This document shows, piece after piece, positions 50,417 to 61,036 of a stretch of 64,000 bases of DNA; within the stretch, counting starts at the first letter, position 1, and each line of letters begins with the position of its first letter. Position numbers and translations under genes: made by a program. The notes below the pieces were generated by a model. The model was not told where the DNA came from and searched no databases. It saw nothing but the letters and a program-made list of their open reading frames with translations. The stretch comes from Dipodascopsis uninucleata var. uninucleata (lineage: Eukaryota; Ascomycota; Lipomycetes; Lipomycetales; Lipomycetaceae): assembly GCA_030568195.1 (NCBI GenBank), contig JAJLTO010000008.1, positions 434,001 to 498,000 on the forward strand. Reading direction: 5' to 3'.

Positions 50417-51338
50417 TTAAAACTTCTCCTCCTTGACACCGTGCTTCCAGATAATAATATAAGGAGTAACACCATCCTCACGATAGTTAAGAAGAACAAT
50501 CCTAGAATAATAGTGTTAGCATCTAAACCTTATTTAATATGCAGGAAGCGTAGCCATTTAGTTAAGCACACTTACATAGCCTCGGGATCCATGGACTCCC
50601 CGGTGAAAAATTCGTAGTCCTTGAAGTTAGCGACAACCTTCTTGATGTACGCCTGGGCACCTTTCTCAAAAGCTGCGACTTCATCTGGTGAGGTCTCGTT
50701 CAACTTAGCCTTGATACTGTAACAGATGTAAATTGTTTTAGTTAGACACGATACGTCTTTCGATACTAAATCTCTGGAACTCACGTTTTCATGTATCCCT
50801 AAAAATTTTTATAGTTAGTTAATTAACTTTACAAGTTGCAATCACTCTTTGTTTGCGCAACCTACCTTGATGTAAGTCAAGAAGCTCTTCTTGTCGAATG
50901 AGGTCTGCTGTAATCGAAAAGAGTGAACAATATCATTAACAGTCACTACACCTTCTTCAAGTTCTTCTTCACCACCTTCCTCAGCGGATGGGTTGGCACC
51001 AATATCGATATCAGCACCCTCCTTAATCTGAACCATATGACAGTTAACCTCGTAAACCACATCGTCGACCAGCTTGATATCATAGGCATCGGAGACCAAC
51101 TAAATTAGCATTATTATTAGTAAATCATCACCATTAAGACGTCTCCATATCGTAATCGGCCATTTGGAGACTCCTTCACGATGTGTTAATTTTAACACAT
51201 CACTATCAATTATGAAACCAGTTTCACGTTCTTACCTCGTCACCAGAAATAATATCCTTTTTAATTAAAAATTAGTAACTTTTCTGATCATCTATCAAAT
51301 TAATTATATGAATATGAACTCACTTTATAAAGTAACAT
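50417..51338 (-). CDS. TMA19: Translationally controlled tumour protein (TCTP/Tma19) with five introns
   Basis: Abundant conserved cytosolic protein associated with ribosomes and stress response. Six exons: 51338-51324, 51256-51236, 51099-50866, 50798-50785 (14 nt), 50716-50576 and 50501-50417. Introns are 67, 136, 67, 68 and 74 nt with GTGAGT, GTAAGA, GTAGGT, GTGAGT and GTAAGC-type donors. The spliced length is exactly 170 codons including stop (169 aa). It reads [20 protein letters not shown], then [20 protein letters not shown], and later [20 protein letters not shown]. The end is [20 protein letters not shown] followed by HGVKEEKF. Every join keeps frame and reproduces the known TCTP sequence. 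The 14-nt exon encodes only GYMK and part of a Thr. Confidence 0.95.
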
Positions 51339-52026
51339 TTTTATTTATTCTAAATGCTTTTTCTTTTGAAGGGAGAAGTACCTGATTTTTTGAAAGTTAT
51401 TGATACGTATTTAGTCAGAAAGCTGTAGGAGGGAAAAAAAAATTCTTCAGATGCATTTTAAACTTTTCACGTTGTTCATTACATAATTGCAAGGGTTTAG
51501 TACAGTTACTATTGCGGACCCATAGTCTATATTTGACCCCATAATAGTATTCAATCGTTTTGTATAGTATACAGAACTATACTGGGAAGATTTCTACAGG
51601 AAAACTCACGCGCTTTTGTCATTAGTCTAGACGCCACCAGTCATATAATATTACGACGTATATGGCATATAGTCACTGTAAACACACAGTTAAACAGTTC
51701 CATTCTTGCTTTTAAAAATACCTCCGACATAAATATTCAGCCAGATAACTCCGTCTGGATTCCTTATGTTTAAAGATTTTTCCTTTAGCTACGGTTTATT
51801 GCGAGTGATATAACGAAAAGACCGTCTATTATTGTTTTGAGTCTAGAATCCTCAATCTAGTTGGCGCAACTAAGCGTCAGATAGACTATAAGAACTTGTC
51901 AGCTGTAGGTCTGGCGGTTTGCAGCGGAATCTGATAATAAATAGTCACTAAACCGGAGAAAAAATCCAGCGTCCGCAAGACAGACAGAGAACAAACAAGA
52001 CAGACCGAGGATAGTAGTCTATTAAG
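51339..52026. promoter_or_regulatory. Divergent TCTP/SUR2 promoter region
   Basis: 688 bp between divergent starts. It includes an A-run (about 51435-51443, T-rich on the TCTP strand) and an ATCTGATAA GATA-type site near 51926, about 95 bp upstream of the SUR2 ATG. No ORF or RNA gene is seen. Confidence 0.45.
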
Positions 52027-52932
52027 ATGAACAGGTTCAACGAGTCCTTTTTGGCTTCTCCCCCTCCTAAATATGAGCTTCAGGAGAGAGCGCCACTGAT
52101 GAGTTTAATGCCGGATAAGTATATTGCACTCCTGTCGCCATTTGTTATTTACTGGGTAGTGTCAACGCTATTTCATATCGTCGACACGTATGATCTCTTC
52201 AGCAAATACAGAATTCATACTCCTGAAGAAGTCAAGTCGAGGAATAAGGTATCTATTGGTGAAGTTATCCGAGATGTTCTTATCCAGCAAGTGATTCAGA
52301 CAGTTGTCGGAATCGTTTTCACCTATTTTGATCCCCCTGATTATGTGGGAATGGAGGATTATGAAATTTGGATGCTTGCGCAGCGACTTCCATTCTTACC
52401 TGTCCAGTTAGTGAGCTATTTGTATTTCTATGGCATATCTTTTGCAAAGATAATTTTTGCATTCTTTCTACTTGATACTTGGCAATATTTCTTACACCGG
52501 GCTATGCACAATTACAAGTACCTATATCGAATGTTCCACTCACGTCACCATAGACTGTATGTACCATATGCTTTTGGAGCTCTGTATAATCACTGGTTTG
52601 AAGGTCTTTTGATGGATACTTTGGGTGCCGGACTCGCTTTTAAGGCTGCGGGATTGAGCACGCGCGAGTCAATCGTCTTTTTTACTTTCTCTACGTTGAA
52701 GACTGTTGATGACCATTGTGGATATTCATTACCATTCGATCCTCTTCAGATATTTTTTCAGAATAACGCTGCTTATCATGATATTCACCATCAGCAGTTT
52801 GGTATTAAGACCAATTTCTCTCAACCATTCTTCATTGTCTGGGACAAATGGCTTGGTACTCAGTATAAGGGACGTTCATCACGCGACCGTTATGCAGAGA
52901 AGGCTGCAAGCGTCGAGAAGAAAGACAATTAA
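52027..52932 (+). CDS. SUR2: Sphinganine C4-hydroxylase (fatty acid hydroxylase superfamily)
   Basis: ER membrane di-iron enzyme that converts dihydrosphingosine to phytosphingosine in sphingolipid synthesis. 301 aa, intronless. Hydrophobic segments occur at about residues 35-55, 85-100 and 140-155. The three histidine boxes are present: HRAMH, HSRHH (in RMFHSRHHRLYVPYAFGAL) and YHDIHHQ near the C-terminus, with a fourth conserved histidine in VDDHCGY. HTPEEVKSRNKVS and FGALYNHWFEGLL are characteristic of Sur2 and distinguish it from the sterol desaturase Erg3. The length is somewhat less than S. cerevisiae Sur2 (349 aa). The tail is basic (SVEKKDN) and may hold an ER-retrieval signal. Confidence 0.93.
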   Translation: MNRFNESFLASPPPKYELQERAPLMSLMPDKYIALLSPFVIYWVVSTLFHIVDTYDLFSKYRIHTPEEVKSRNKVSIGEVIRDVLIQQVIQTVVGIVFTYFDPPDYVGMEDYEIWMLAQRLPFLPVQLVSYLYFYGISFAKIIFAFFLLDTWQYFLHRAMHNYKYLYRMFHSRHHRLYVPYAFGALYNHWFEGLLMDTLGAGLAFKAAGLSTRESIVFFTFSTLKTVDDHCGYSLPFDPLQIFFQNNAAYHDIHHQQFGIKTNFSQPFFIVWDKWLGTQYKGRSSRDRYAEKAASVEKKDN

Positions 52933-54354
52933 ACGCAGAAATAACAGAGAAATAATTATAATGAGATGGACGTTATGAATTCTGTCTTTCACTCTTCTAA
53001 TGCCGCATTTTTGATAAAATCTTGGGAACTTATCGTAATTGTGGTAATATATAATTTATATCTTACTAGATATTATAGTCAATTGTTTGGTGGGCAGGGT
53101 GTCATGTAATTTAATAATAACTAATCGGTACAGAGACATGAAGTATAGTTTGTTCTTTTGTTCTTTTGTTCTTTTGTTCTTTTGTTCTTTAAATATATCA
53201 ATAGGAGGAAATTTCGTTTCGTTTGTCTTATTTGTAGGTGTTTATGAAGCAATTCTATGTATTTTTTCAGAAATGAGATTGGAGATCCATGAAAGAATTT
53301 TGTCGGCCTTTTACTAATACTCATGAGCTTTTTATTTATTTCTTCTATCCCACTTTTACTCTTACCTCTTTACTTACATATGTTCTCCCTTTTTGTTGTT
53401 TTATGCCCAAGTTTTTAATACAAATCTTGTCAGTTTTTTTATGCTGAGTATCTCTGAAATTGCTCTGAACGTGTGACATAACGAGCTATCTGCTTTAGTA
53501 TTGAGTATATCAGGTTGTTATTTGCTTTGTTCTCATGTCTCAACGCGTAGTTTCGACTTGCTGAGTCTTCTGTAGTGTTTATAGCCATGATAATCTTTCT
53601 AAACAGGTAATTTTCACGTCCCAGAGCAGGAAAATTATAGTCATATCCTTCATAATCGTTTACAATGATTATAAATAGCTAGTCTATGTTATTATTAAAT
53701 TAGGGATCCTGAAATATCTATCCAGAAGACGTAAAAATGTATAATTAAGAGTTACTATCGTCTCATTTTTTTAATGAGGTCGCCCTTGTTGTGACAGGAC
53801 CCTATCGCACAGCAGTGAACAATAGCTATAATATTTAATTGTGCACCATATTTGAACTTCCAATTTCCTTTTGTAGAACAAAAATACTATTCTAGGTATT
53901 ATACTTGACAACATAGGCCCAACCAGGAATAGTATTATGGTGATATAAGAATATTAAGTAACACCGCCTCTCTCCCAATAGCTATGTCTAGTTTATCAGG
54001 CTTGCAGAACTCCTTCATACCCAACTAATATTCCACAGCAGCTTTAGATCTCACGGCGTAAAATTAAATCGCGGCATATTAACTAGAATATCAGCGGCTT
54101 AAACTACCGAGCGAAAGTATATTCATTTCTATAAGGCAGATAAGAAAAATCGACTTATTGGTCAAGAGCACAGGTGTTTGGATTTGTTCTTGAAACCTCG
54201 GGAGCTACTTGTTGAGAATATAGTTTTTCAATATTATAGTCGACTCTCAGTAGGCAACCATAAAAAAGCTCTGATCCTAACTTAAGAACCTGTTTATAAG
54301 TTAATGACCATTCACTATAAATTGTATTGCATTCATTCTACTACATAAGTAAAG
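52933..54354. other. Intergenic region with microsatellite
   Basis: 1.4 kb between two plus-strand genes. Apart from the octamer tandem repeat at 53151-53190 I see only AT-rich DNA. No ORF or RNA gene is recognised. Confidence 0.4.
53151..53190 (+). repeat. Tandem octanucleotide microsatellite (TGTTCTTT)x5
   Basis: Five perfect head-to-tail copies of TGTTCTTT (40 bp), about 220 bp downstream of the SUR2 stop. It is likely a replication-slippage repeat, polymorphic between strains, and may fall in the SUR2 3'-UTR. Confidence 0.95.
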
Positions 54355-57032
54355 ATGGTGGGATTCGGTGATATTATGAAAAATGGATGGCATCCGGAAA
54401 AATCTGGATCATCATCATCATCAAGTAACAATCGTTCATCGAGTGGAGGTGGTTTATCTCTAAGCAAAGGTCTCTCGAAGTTTACAGGAAGTGGTTCTAG
54501 TAATCCCGGTAAGTATAATTCCGAGTTCTTTGCTCGTTGCATGGATAGCATATGAAGTATATATGGATGATAAATGCCGATGTGTATGTCGATAACGGAT
54601 TCGTTTGGCATATTTTACAAGCAGAATGAAATATAGGAAACTCATTAAGTATAGCTTTTTGAACATTTTATGACATATTCTGACGCCCTTTTTACCTATA
54701 ATATTTAGCTGCAGACACAGCCAATACTTATAGACAGCCTTCAAAGCCTATCACTGCACTCACAGATCCCAAATTATTTCCTCCTCCTCCAAAACATCGC
54801 GAATTTCATCCCGAAGCAGGTTCTGCGGCGATATCCCCGGAGTATGATTATCTTTATGAGCCAGCACGTCAGAATCAACAACGTGTCATGCAAGCTCAGC
54901 AGACTCAATCACCTAACGGGTATCGTTCTCCCTACCAATCGACCGCGTTACCTCCTCCTTCGTCGTATACCCCAGTACCACAGAATGGAGTTGGTCAACC
55001 TGCTCCAGCGGCGAGTCCTGTAAGTCAGTTTCAACAACAGCCTCAGCATTATACTCAGCCGCAGTATAATTCTCAGCCTACATATTCACCGGTACCTGTA
55101 TCTATTCCAGCACCAGCATCTACCCCTTACGGCCAACAGCCTCCATTACCGACGGCAGCTCGGCCACCACCACCAAGTCTCCCCCCTCGATTTTCACCAG
55201 AAGCCACTAACAGCCCGGCACCAGCACCTCCAGCATATGGCCAATCGCAGCAGCAAACTTATGGAACATATAGTCAACCTGGTACTCAGCCAGTATATCC
55301 TACGCCAACTCAGCATCCTCAGCCGCAGTATTCATACCAAGCTTCGTCTCAGCCAATCAATTCTACTACACAACCAGCTGCTTACCAAACTCCATCTTAT
55401 AATAAGATGTCTACTGTACCTAGTGCCTATTCTCCAGCACCACCAGCTACAGCACCAGTATCTCACTCAACTCAATCTTGGGATAGTGCGACAACAACAA
55501 CAGCGCCGCAGCCAGAGAGACCCAATTACACCGGTCAGCAGCCAAATTTTGCTGTTCAGATTGCTAAAGCTAGACAAGGTGCTCCTTCGACTACGCCATA
55601 TCAGACAAATGATAATCCTCAGCAGCGTATACCTTCTGGCCATCGTGCAACTCAGTCAATGTCTGTTGTAGGAAAAAAGAAACCACCACCACCGCCCCCA
55701 AAACCGAAAAATCCGTCACTTAGAGATTTTGGAACTCCTGTAAACGGTCAAAATGTAAGGACTAAATATTGAAATTTTCTAACAGCGCTATTTTTGTCTT
55801 TTTTTTTTCCCAATGCGAGAGGTATTTCTTGTGAAAATCGAGTTTGTGCAAGACGATATTGTTATGAAGTTATGTGAACTACGCACCTTGTTCAAGCTTT
55901 GATTTATACCGGATAAGTTTACTTATATCATATATGGGTTATTGAGAAATTTAAATGTTAACGTCAATATCTCATTATCATGATGTAGATTGCTAGAGTC
56001 CGAGCAAGTACGATGTCAGCACAATCTTTCTCGAACCAGGAAATACCTAAGCCTGCCTTAGACATCAGGCCCTCTGCTCTACGCACACCGTCCGTGACTC
56101 CAAAGCCCCCTTCTCTTTCGCGGTCGAATACTCCAGCATTAGCCCCGAAGCCACAAACTACATCTGACGTGCCACTTCCTACTTCAGTATTGACTACTAC
56201 GTCTCTTACTCCCCCAAGCACAACAACTACGACTGGAGTTTGGACGCCTCCCACTGTTGATCTTGAGCTTGATAAGATGTGGTATCATAGCGGTACGCAG
56301 CCTACCAAGATAACGCAGCTACCATCTTTTTTGTCAGGTTTAGCATATACTTATTCTGTCGTGATTTCAGGAGATGTGAAAGCTATCACCTTATCTGTTA
56401 GATTTAAGGATTTATCACGAACTAAATTTCGAATTGAATGCAACCGTTATGACACTCAGGTTCCAGCTACCGCTCAACGGATCGACTATCCACCGCCGGT
56501 GAATCCAGATCAACGCGACTTGGAAGCTGCCTCGACATCATTTGGTGAGGCGACAGCACGCTACGCAGAATCTATGATCGGTCGCCAAGTAGGTAATGGA
56601 GAGTGCTGGACCCTTGCACATGAAGCTCTGCGTAATGCAGGTGCTCTTGAGAGTGTCGGTCTTATACATGGACCGCAAATTTGGGAATATTCTCCAAATT
56701 CTACTTTAAATAGTGGCAGTGTTAAGTCGATACGGCGAGGAGACATTCTTCAGTTCGCAACCAGTAGATTCCGAAACATGGGTCCCAATGGGCAAATATT
56801 AGGCGAGATGTTTGTAGGTTCTCCGGATCATACTGCAGTTGTAGTGAGAGTTGATGCGGTGGGTAATAGCGGTGGTGAGCTACGTGTAAGCGTTCTAGAA
56901 CAGAATAATGGAGGCGTCAAGATGGTGAATGGTAGTATGTATGATTTTGGTAATATGGTTGAGGGTAGTGTGAAGGCATATCGCCCATTCTGGAAGGAAT
57001 GGGCTGGAGAGCTTGAGACGTCTTGGCCCTGA
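54355..57032 (+). CDS. AIM3: AIM3/BBC1-like actin-patch protein with C-terminal papain-fold-like domain
   Basis: Cortical actin-patch adaptor family. Three exons: 54355-54508, 54709-55754 and 55989-57032, with introns of 200 nt (GTAAGT to TTAG) and 234 nt (GTAAGG to GTAG). Both joins keep frame, giving 747 aa. The N-terminus (MVGFGDIMKNGWHPEKSG) is the conserved start of Aim3-type proteins. Residues ~60-500 are Pro/Gln/Tyr/Ser-rich with polyproline stretches (KKPPPPPPKPKNPSLRDFG) that should bind SH3 proteins such as Rvs167. The C-terminal ~230 residues form a conserved globular domain starting DKMWYHSGTQP. It includes NGECWTLAHEALRNAG (Cys 606) and SPDHTAVVVRVD (His 681), spaced like the Cys-His pair of papain/NlpC-type folds. 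Whether it is catalytic is unknown. Confidence 0.85.
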
Positions 57033-58043
57033 AACACAAAATTGTATTTAGCCAAACACCGTTTGTTTTTTGTCTTCTTCTTTTTGGCAACACGAATATT
57101 TAGTGCTGTTGCACTCTGTGCCGAATCACCCTAATATTTTATTCTTTTTACATATGCAATTGATTCGATTCTTTCCAATACTGCATACAAGGTAATATAC
57201 AAAGATCGGAGGTCATGAGATTATAGTGGACTTTTTATACATCTTTGTTTTGTTTTCTAATGTTATAACTTCTGATTCTCACATATAATCTTATGTACTG
57301 GCTCGAGTTATTTCTATTTTCTGTCTCATCTTGCTTCAGAAGCTTTTTAATTTTGTATTTCCTTCTTACAACTTTACTTTCTTAATATTTACACGCTCGA
57401 TACGCTAATACATAGCCGTTTTAATGATATATAATTGCACTAATTATGATCTTTCGCCTATTCAGCTACAATTTCCACATATTGACACGTGCAATTTTAC
57501 TATCTATAGTCTAGATCTAGATCACGTGAGATAATACAGCACTGCAAAACCAAATATCGCAGCCTCGAACTATTTTTTTCATTTTAATATTTTCGTAGTC
57601 CCTTAGTAGCGACCCTTCACTCGCGTCCGCTCATTTCTTACTAGATTAACAGAGGCTAGAATATTTGGTGGTTCGAGTTTGAGAGTTTAGCTTATCCAGT
57701 TGATTCTCGTCAAAAACAGGACTAATAATTCACTAGAAAATTGACATTCTTTTGTGGGTTTGAATTTTGCGGACAGGTACAGCGAAATATCTACGGCGAA
57801 GAGCGGAAAGAGTTTTTGTAGAGCTTCTCCAAAGGCGACGGTTATTGAAAATCGATAATCAATAGATCGAATTTCAATACGAAATCTTTTCTGCCGCTTA
57901 ATACCTGAAAGGCGGTTCGGTTTCCAACGTTCTCGAAAGTATTTGAGCGAAATAAAGAGAGGAGACTACCACACAAGATCTCTTATTTGCTAAAGACGCA
58001 TAATTTTGAGATATTTCTCTAGACTACTGATTTTCATATTAAA
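57033..58043. promoter_or_regulatory. PSD1 upstream region with two CACGTG E-boxes
   Basis: 1.0 kb, AT-rich, between the AIM3-like stop and PSD1. It contains ACACGTGC (57485-57492) and TCACGTGA (57522-57529), 37 bp apart and about 520-560 bp upstream of the PSD1 ATG. E-box-like sites (UAS-INO) control phospholipid genes in S. cerevisiae. No ORF or RNA gene is seen. Confidence 0.4.
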
Positions 58044-59564
58044 ATGCCTCCACCACCTTATGTTCAACCTCCGGCCTCGTCGCTGAAATACATGCGTCGA
58101 CGACAGGGAAATATCCACTATCCCCGAGCTGCCTTGAGATTCTCTGCTCGAGCTTCTGGATTCTTGCGCTATCCATTTGCGAAAGTCTATCGGCGCCAAA
58201 TGTGGGTTAATCCTGGACTGGCTGGCAAGCGTGCCTTGTTTTCAACGTTTTCGCCTTTTCGATCTCAGGGGCAGCAGGCAGGCATGGCAGGTCCTCGAAG
58301 ACGCTCGCGTTTTCGCTGGTGGCATGTGCCTGTCGCAGGCGGATTGGTAACAGCAGTGTTTGTAAGATCTAAGAAGCGTATAGAAGAGCAGTCTCAGAAT
58401 CAAGAAGACAATAACCAAACTGGACAAATTCGTCCTGCTGGCCCCTGGCAAGTGTATGTTTACAGCACTTTGCCTCTTAAGGGTATTTCACGATTGTGGG
58501 GAAAGTTTAATGCTATTGAGCTTCCAATGTGGATGCGTGAACCTGGATACAAGCTTTACTCTTACGTATTTGGAGTCAATCTAGATGAAGTAGGAGAGCA
58601 AGACTTGCGCACTTATCGTAACCTGGGGGAGTTTTTCTATAGAGAATTAAAACCAGGGGTACGTCCCATTGATCCATCTCTACTGGTATCTCCAGCGGAC
58701 GGAAAGATACTACATTTAGGAATGATATATGGTCGCCAGGTTGAGCAAGTTAAGGGGATGACATACTCATTGGATGCTCTTCTTGGAAAGAGTCACAATG
58801 CTTCTTCAGATTCTCTCCATGTTGATTTTGATGAGCATGAAAAGATGCACTCTGATCTTCGTCTCGAGCGTGATCGTGAATTCGCAGTCGTCAACGGAAT
58901 TAAGTATTCGTTAGATGATTTGATTGGTGGTGCAGCTTCACATACAGACACTGTACAGCAAGGGGATGCTGCAGATTCCACGAGTGCCTTGTCTGCCACT
59001 GCGAGAGTTACAAAGGAGATTGGATTGCCTTCACTACCCGATCATGAAATGTTTTTCTGTGTGATTTATCTTGCTCCCGGGGACTATCATAGATTCCATT
59101 CTCCTACTAATTGGGTAGCCGAGACTCGTCGTCACTTTGCTGGTGAACTTTTTTCCGTCGCTCCCTATTTTCAGCACCGTCTTAATGGCTTATTTGTATT
59201 GAACGAACGTGTTGCACTTCTTGGACGCTGGCGTCACGGCTTTTTTTCCATGACTCCAGTTGGTGCTACCAACGTTGGCAGTATAAAAGTGCACTTTGAT
59301 AAGGATTTAAAAACGAACGAGCCTTCTGCCAGTGCTACAGCTGATGAAACAAATAAGCCAGTTTGCTATGAAGCTACTTATGCTCGTGCTAGCAAGCTAC
59401 TTGGAGGATATCCTCTTGAGAAGGGCCAGCAGATGGGTGGTTTTAACTTGGGAAGTACTGTTGTATTGGTTTTTGAGGCGCCAAAGCAATTTAAGTTTGA
59501 TGTTAAGCCAGGAGAGAAAGTCAAAGTTGGACAAAAGCTTGGTGATATTTTCAAGGCTGAATAG
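58044..59564 (+). CDS. PSD1: Mitochondrial phosphatidylserine decarboxylase, pyruvoyl enzyme
   Basis: Converts phosphatidylserine to phosphatidylethanolamine on the mitochondrial inner membrane. 506 aa, intronless. The first ~90 residues are Arg/Ser/Ala-rich without acidic residues, a mitochondrial presequence. A membrane segment follows (WWHVPVAGGLVTAVFV). Catalytic-domain landmarks are REPGYKLYSYVFGVNLDE, LLVSPADGKILHLGM, QVEQVKGMTYSLDALLG, DYHRFHSPTNWVAETRRHFA and ERVALLGRW. The self-cleavage motif LGST lies at residues 469-472 (GFNLGSTVVLVFE). Cleavage before Ser471 would leave a 36-residue alpha chain whose N-terminal serine becomes the pyruvoyl group. A charged insertion (about 250-330) separates the two halves of the domain, as in other fungal Psd1 proteins. 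Confidence 0.95.
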   Translation: MPPPPYVQPPASSLKYMRRRQGNIHYPRAALRFSARASGFLRYPFAKVYRRQMWVNPGLAGKRALFSTFSPFRSQGQQAGMAGPRRRSRFRWWHVPVAGGLVTAVFVRSKKRIEEQSQNQEDNNQTGQIRPAGPWQVYVYSTLPLKGISRLWGKFNAIELPMWMREPGYKLYSYVFGVNLDEVGEQDLRTYRNLGEFFYRELKPGVRPIDPSLLVSPADGKILHLGMIYGRQVEQVKGMTYSLDALLGKSHNASSDSLHVDFDEHEKMHSDLRLERDREFAVVNGIKYSLDDLIGGAASHTDTVQQGDAADSTSALSATARVTKEIGLPSLPDHEMFFCVIYLAPGDYHRFHSPTNWVAETRRHFAGELFSVAPYFQHRLNGLFVLNERVALLGRWRHGFFSMTPVGATNVGSIKVHFDKDLKTNEPSASATADETNKPVCYEATYARASKLLGGYPLEKGQQMGGFNLGSTVVLVFEAPKQFKFDVKPGEKVKVGQKLGDIFKAE

Positions 59565-61036
59565 AAGAAGATTAGCGCAGAAGTTAGATATCGGGTATAT
59601 ATTACCTATAGAGAAGTGTGACAAAATCTAATAATACCAATCAGTGAAGAAAGAAAAAAATTTATCAGCACCAATATGAAGAGTGGCGTTGAATTTACCA
59701 TCAAGTACAAAAGGCTAGAGTTGACACATTGGAGTTTGAGAAAATAATACTATTTATTCATCTCTAAATTATGAAATAAGCAAACAAACAAGTATTTGAA
59801 AGGTGTATCTGAGAACATTGCATTATCTCGGTTCACCAATTAGTCTCTTGTATATTGTGATTGAGAACTCGTAGAATATAAAAGACTCGAAACGAGATAC
59901 GTCTATATGGCACGGGATAGACTTAATTTTGAGTGATCATTTGAAGCTTTGCCTCGTACTGAGTGATCGATTATTTTGCGTTAACTTCTCATTTTCGTCT
60001 TTTATTTATATATCTATAGTTCTATACAGACGTATGTGACATTTCTATAACTATGTAGTTTAAGTTTGGAAAATCATTTTGAATAATGGTATTCTTCATC
60101 TTGTCATCCTCTAATCATGTCCAATTTTTATTCTTTTTATATTGCCACGACAATCAGAGTATTATTTCACAAATTCTTGTTTTCTTCTAAAATATAAAAA
60201 TCCAGCATGAGGCTATTTCCCATGTATATCATTAGATTAGGAACTTGGTCTAATTTGTCGTCATCATATACCTCTTGAAAAAAAGTTTAACGATGATATA
60301 TCGTTTTTCTACGTTGTGCTAATTTACGTTACATATCTTTGATTTGATAGCGATCAAAACAACCACTGATCTGCAAGGATTCCCATATATTCAATGCAAC
60401 GATAAATAACTTTACTAAAACGAATGTTCGCGCATATAATTACAGTGCCTCTACCAAAGTCAAGAATCAGCATCGTACTCAAAATGCACGTTATATCTCA
60501 CTATAGCCTAATAGTATAAGGAATAACATATTATCATTCCAGATACTAGCCAGCTCAAAGCTTCCATATAGAATATTACAGAAGCCGAGCGCGACAAGAG
60601 GCAAATATGTCTATATTTCCGCAGCTACTTTGACAACCTTCTCTATTCAGTCTGCCAATTAAGGACTCTGAAAACATGTGAACGAGAATGTTATAAAATA
60701 TCTCGAACAATGAGAGTCTTTATTCCTCATGATTGAAGGTATACATTAGATCCTACTATATATCTCATATGGTCGAATGGTTTAAACATAGATCTAAGTC
60801 TGTTAGTATACAAAGATTTTAACAAATACGACAAAATATAAAAATCAAAACCCCTGATTAGTGACACAATAAACAGTAAACCATATGACACAGATATAAA
60901 ATGCTCCCACAATTGCACAAACAGTAAATTTTATAGAATTAGATAAATAGTATTCCAGCACTACACCGTTCATTAGGATACCAAAAAAAGAGAGAACGCA
61001 GAACTTCTTGGTATGCGTTCAGTATCCGAATACAAA
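59565..61036. other. Convergent intergenic region, no gene seen
   Basis: 1.47 kb between the stops of PSD1 and the Mbp1-like gene, strongly AT-rich. No ORF with protein-like sequence, no tRNA and no repeat array was found. Confidence 0.4.

Noticed and set aside
52027-52932. C-5 sterol desaturase (Erg3) assignment
   Set aside because: The family's histidine boxes are shared, but HTPEEVKSRNKVS and FGALYNHWFEGLL are Sur2-type.
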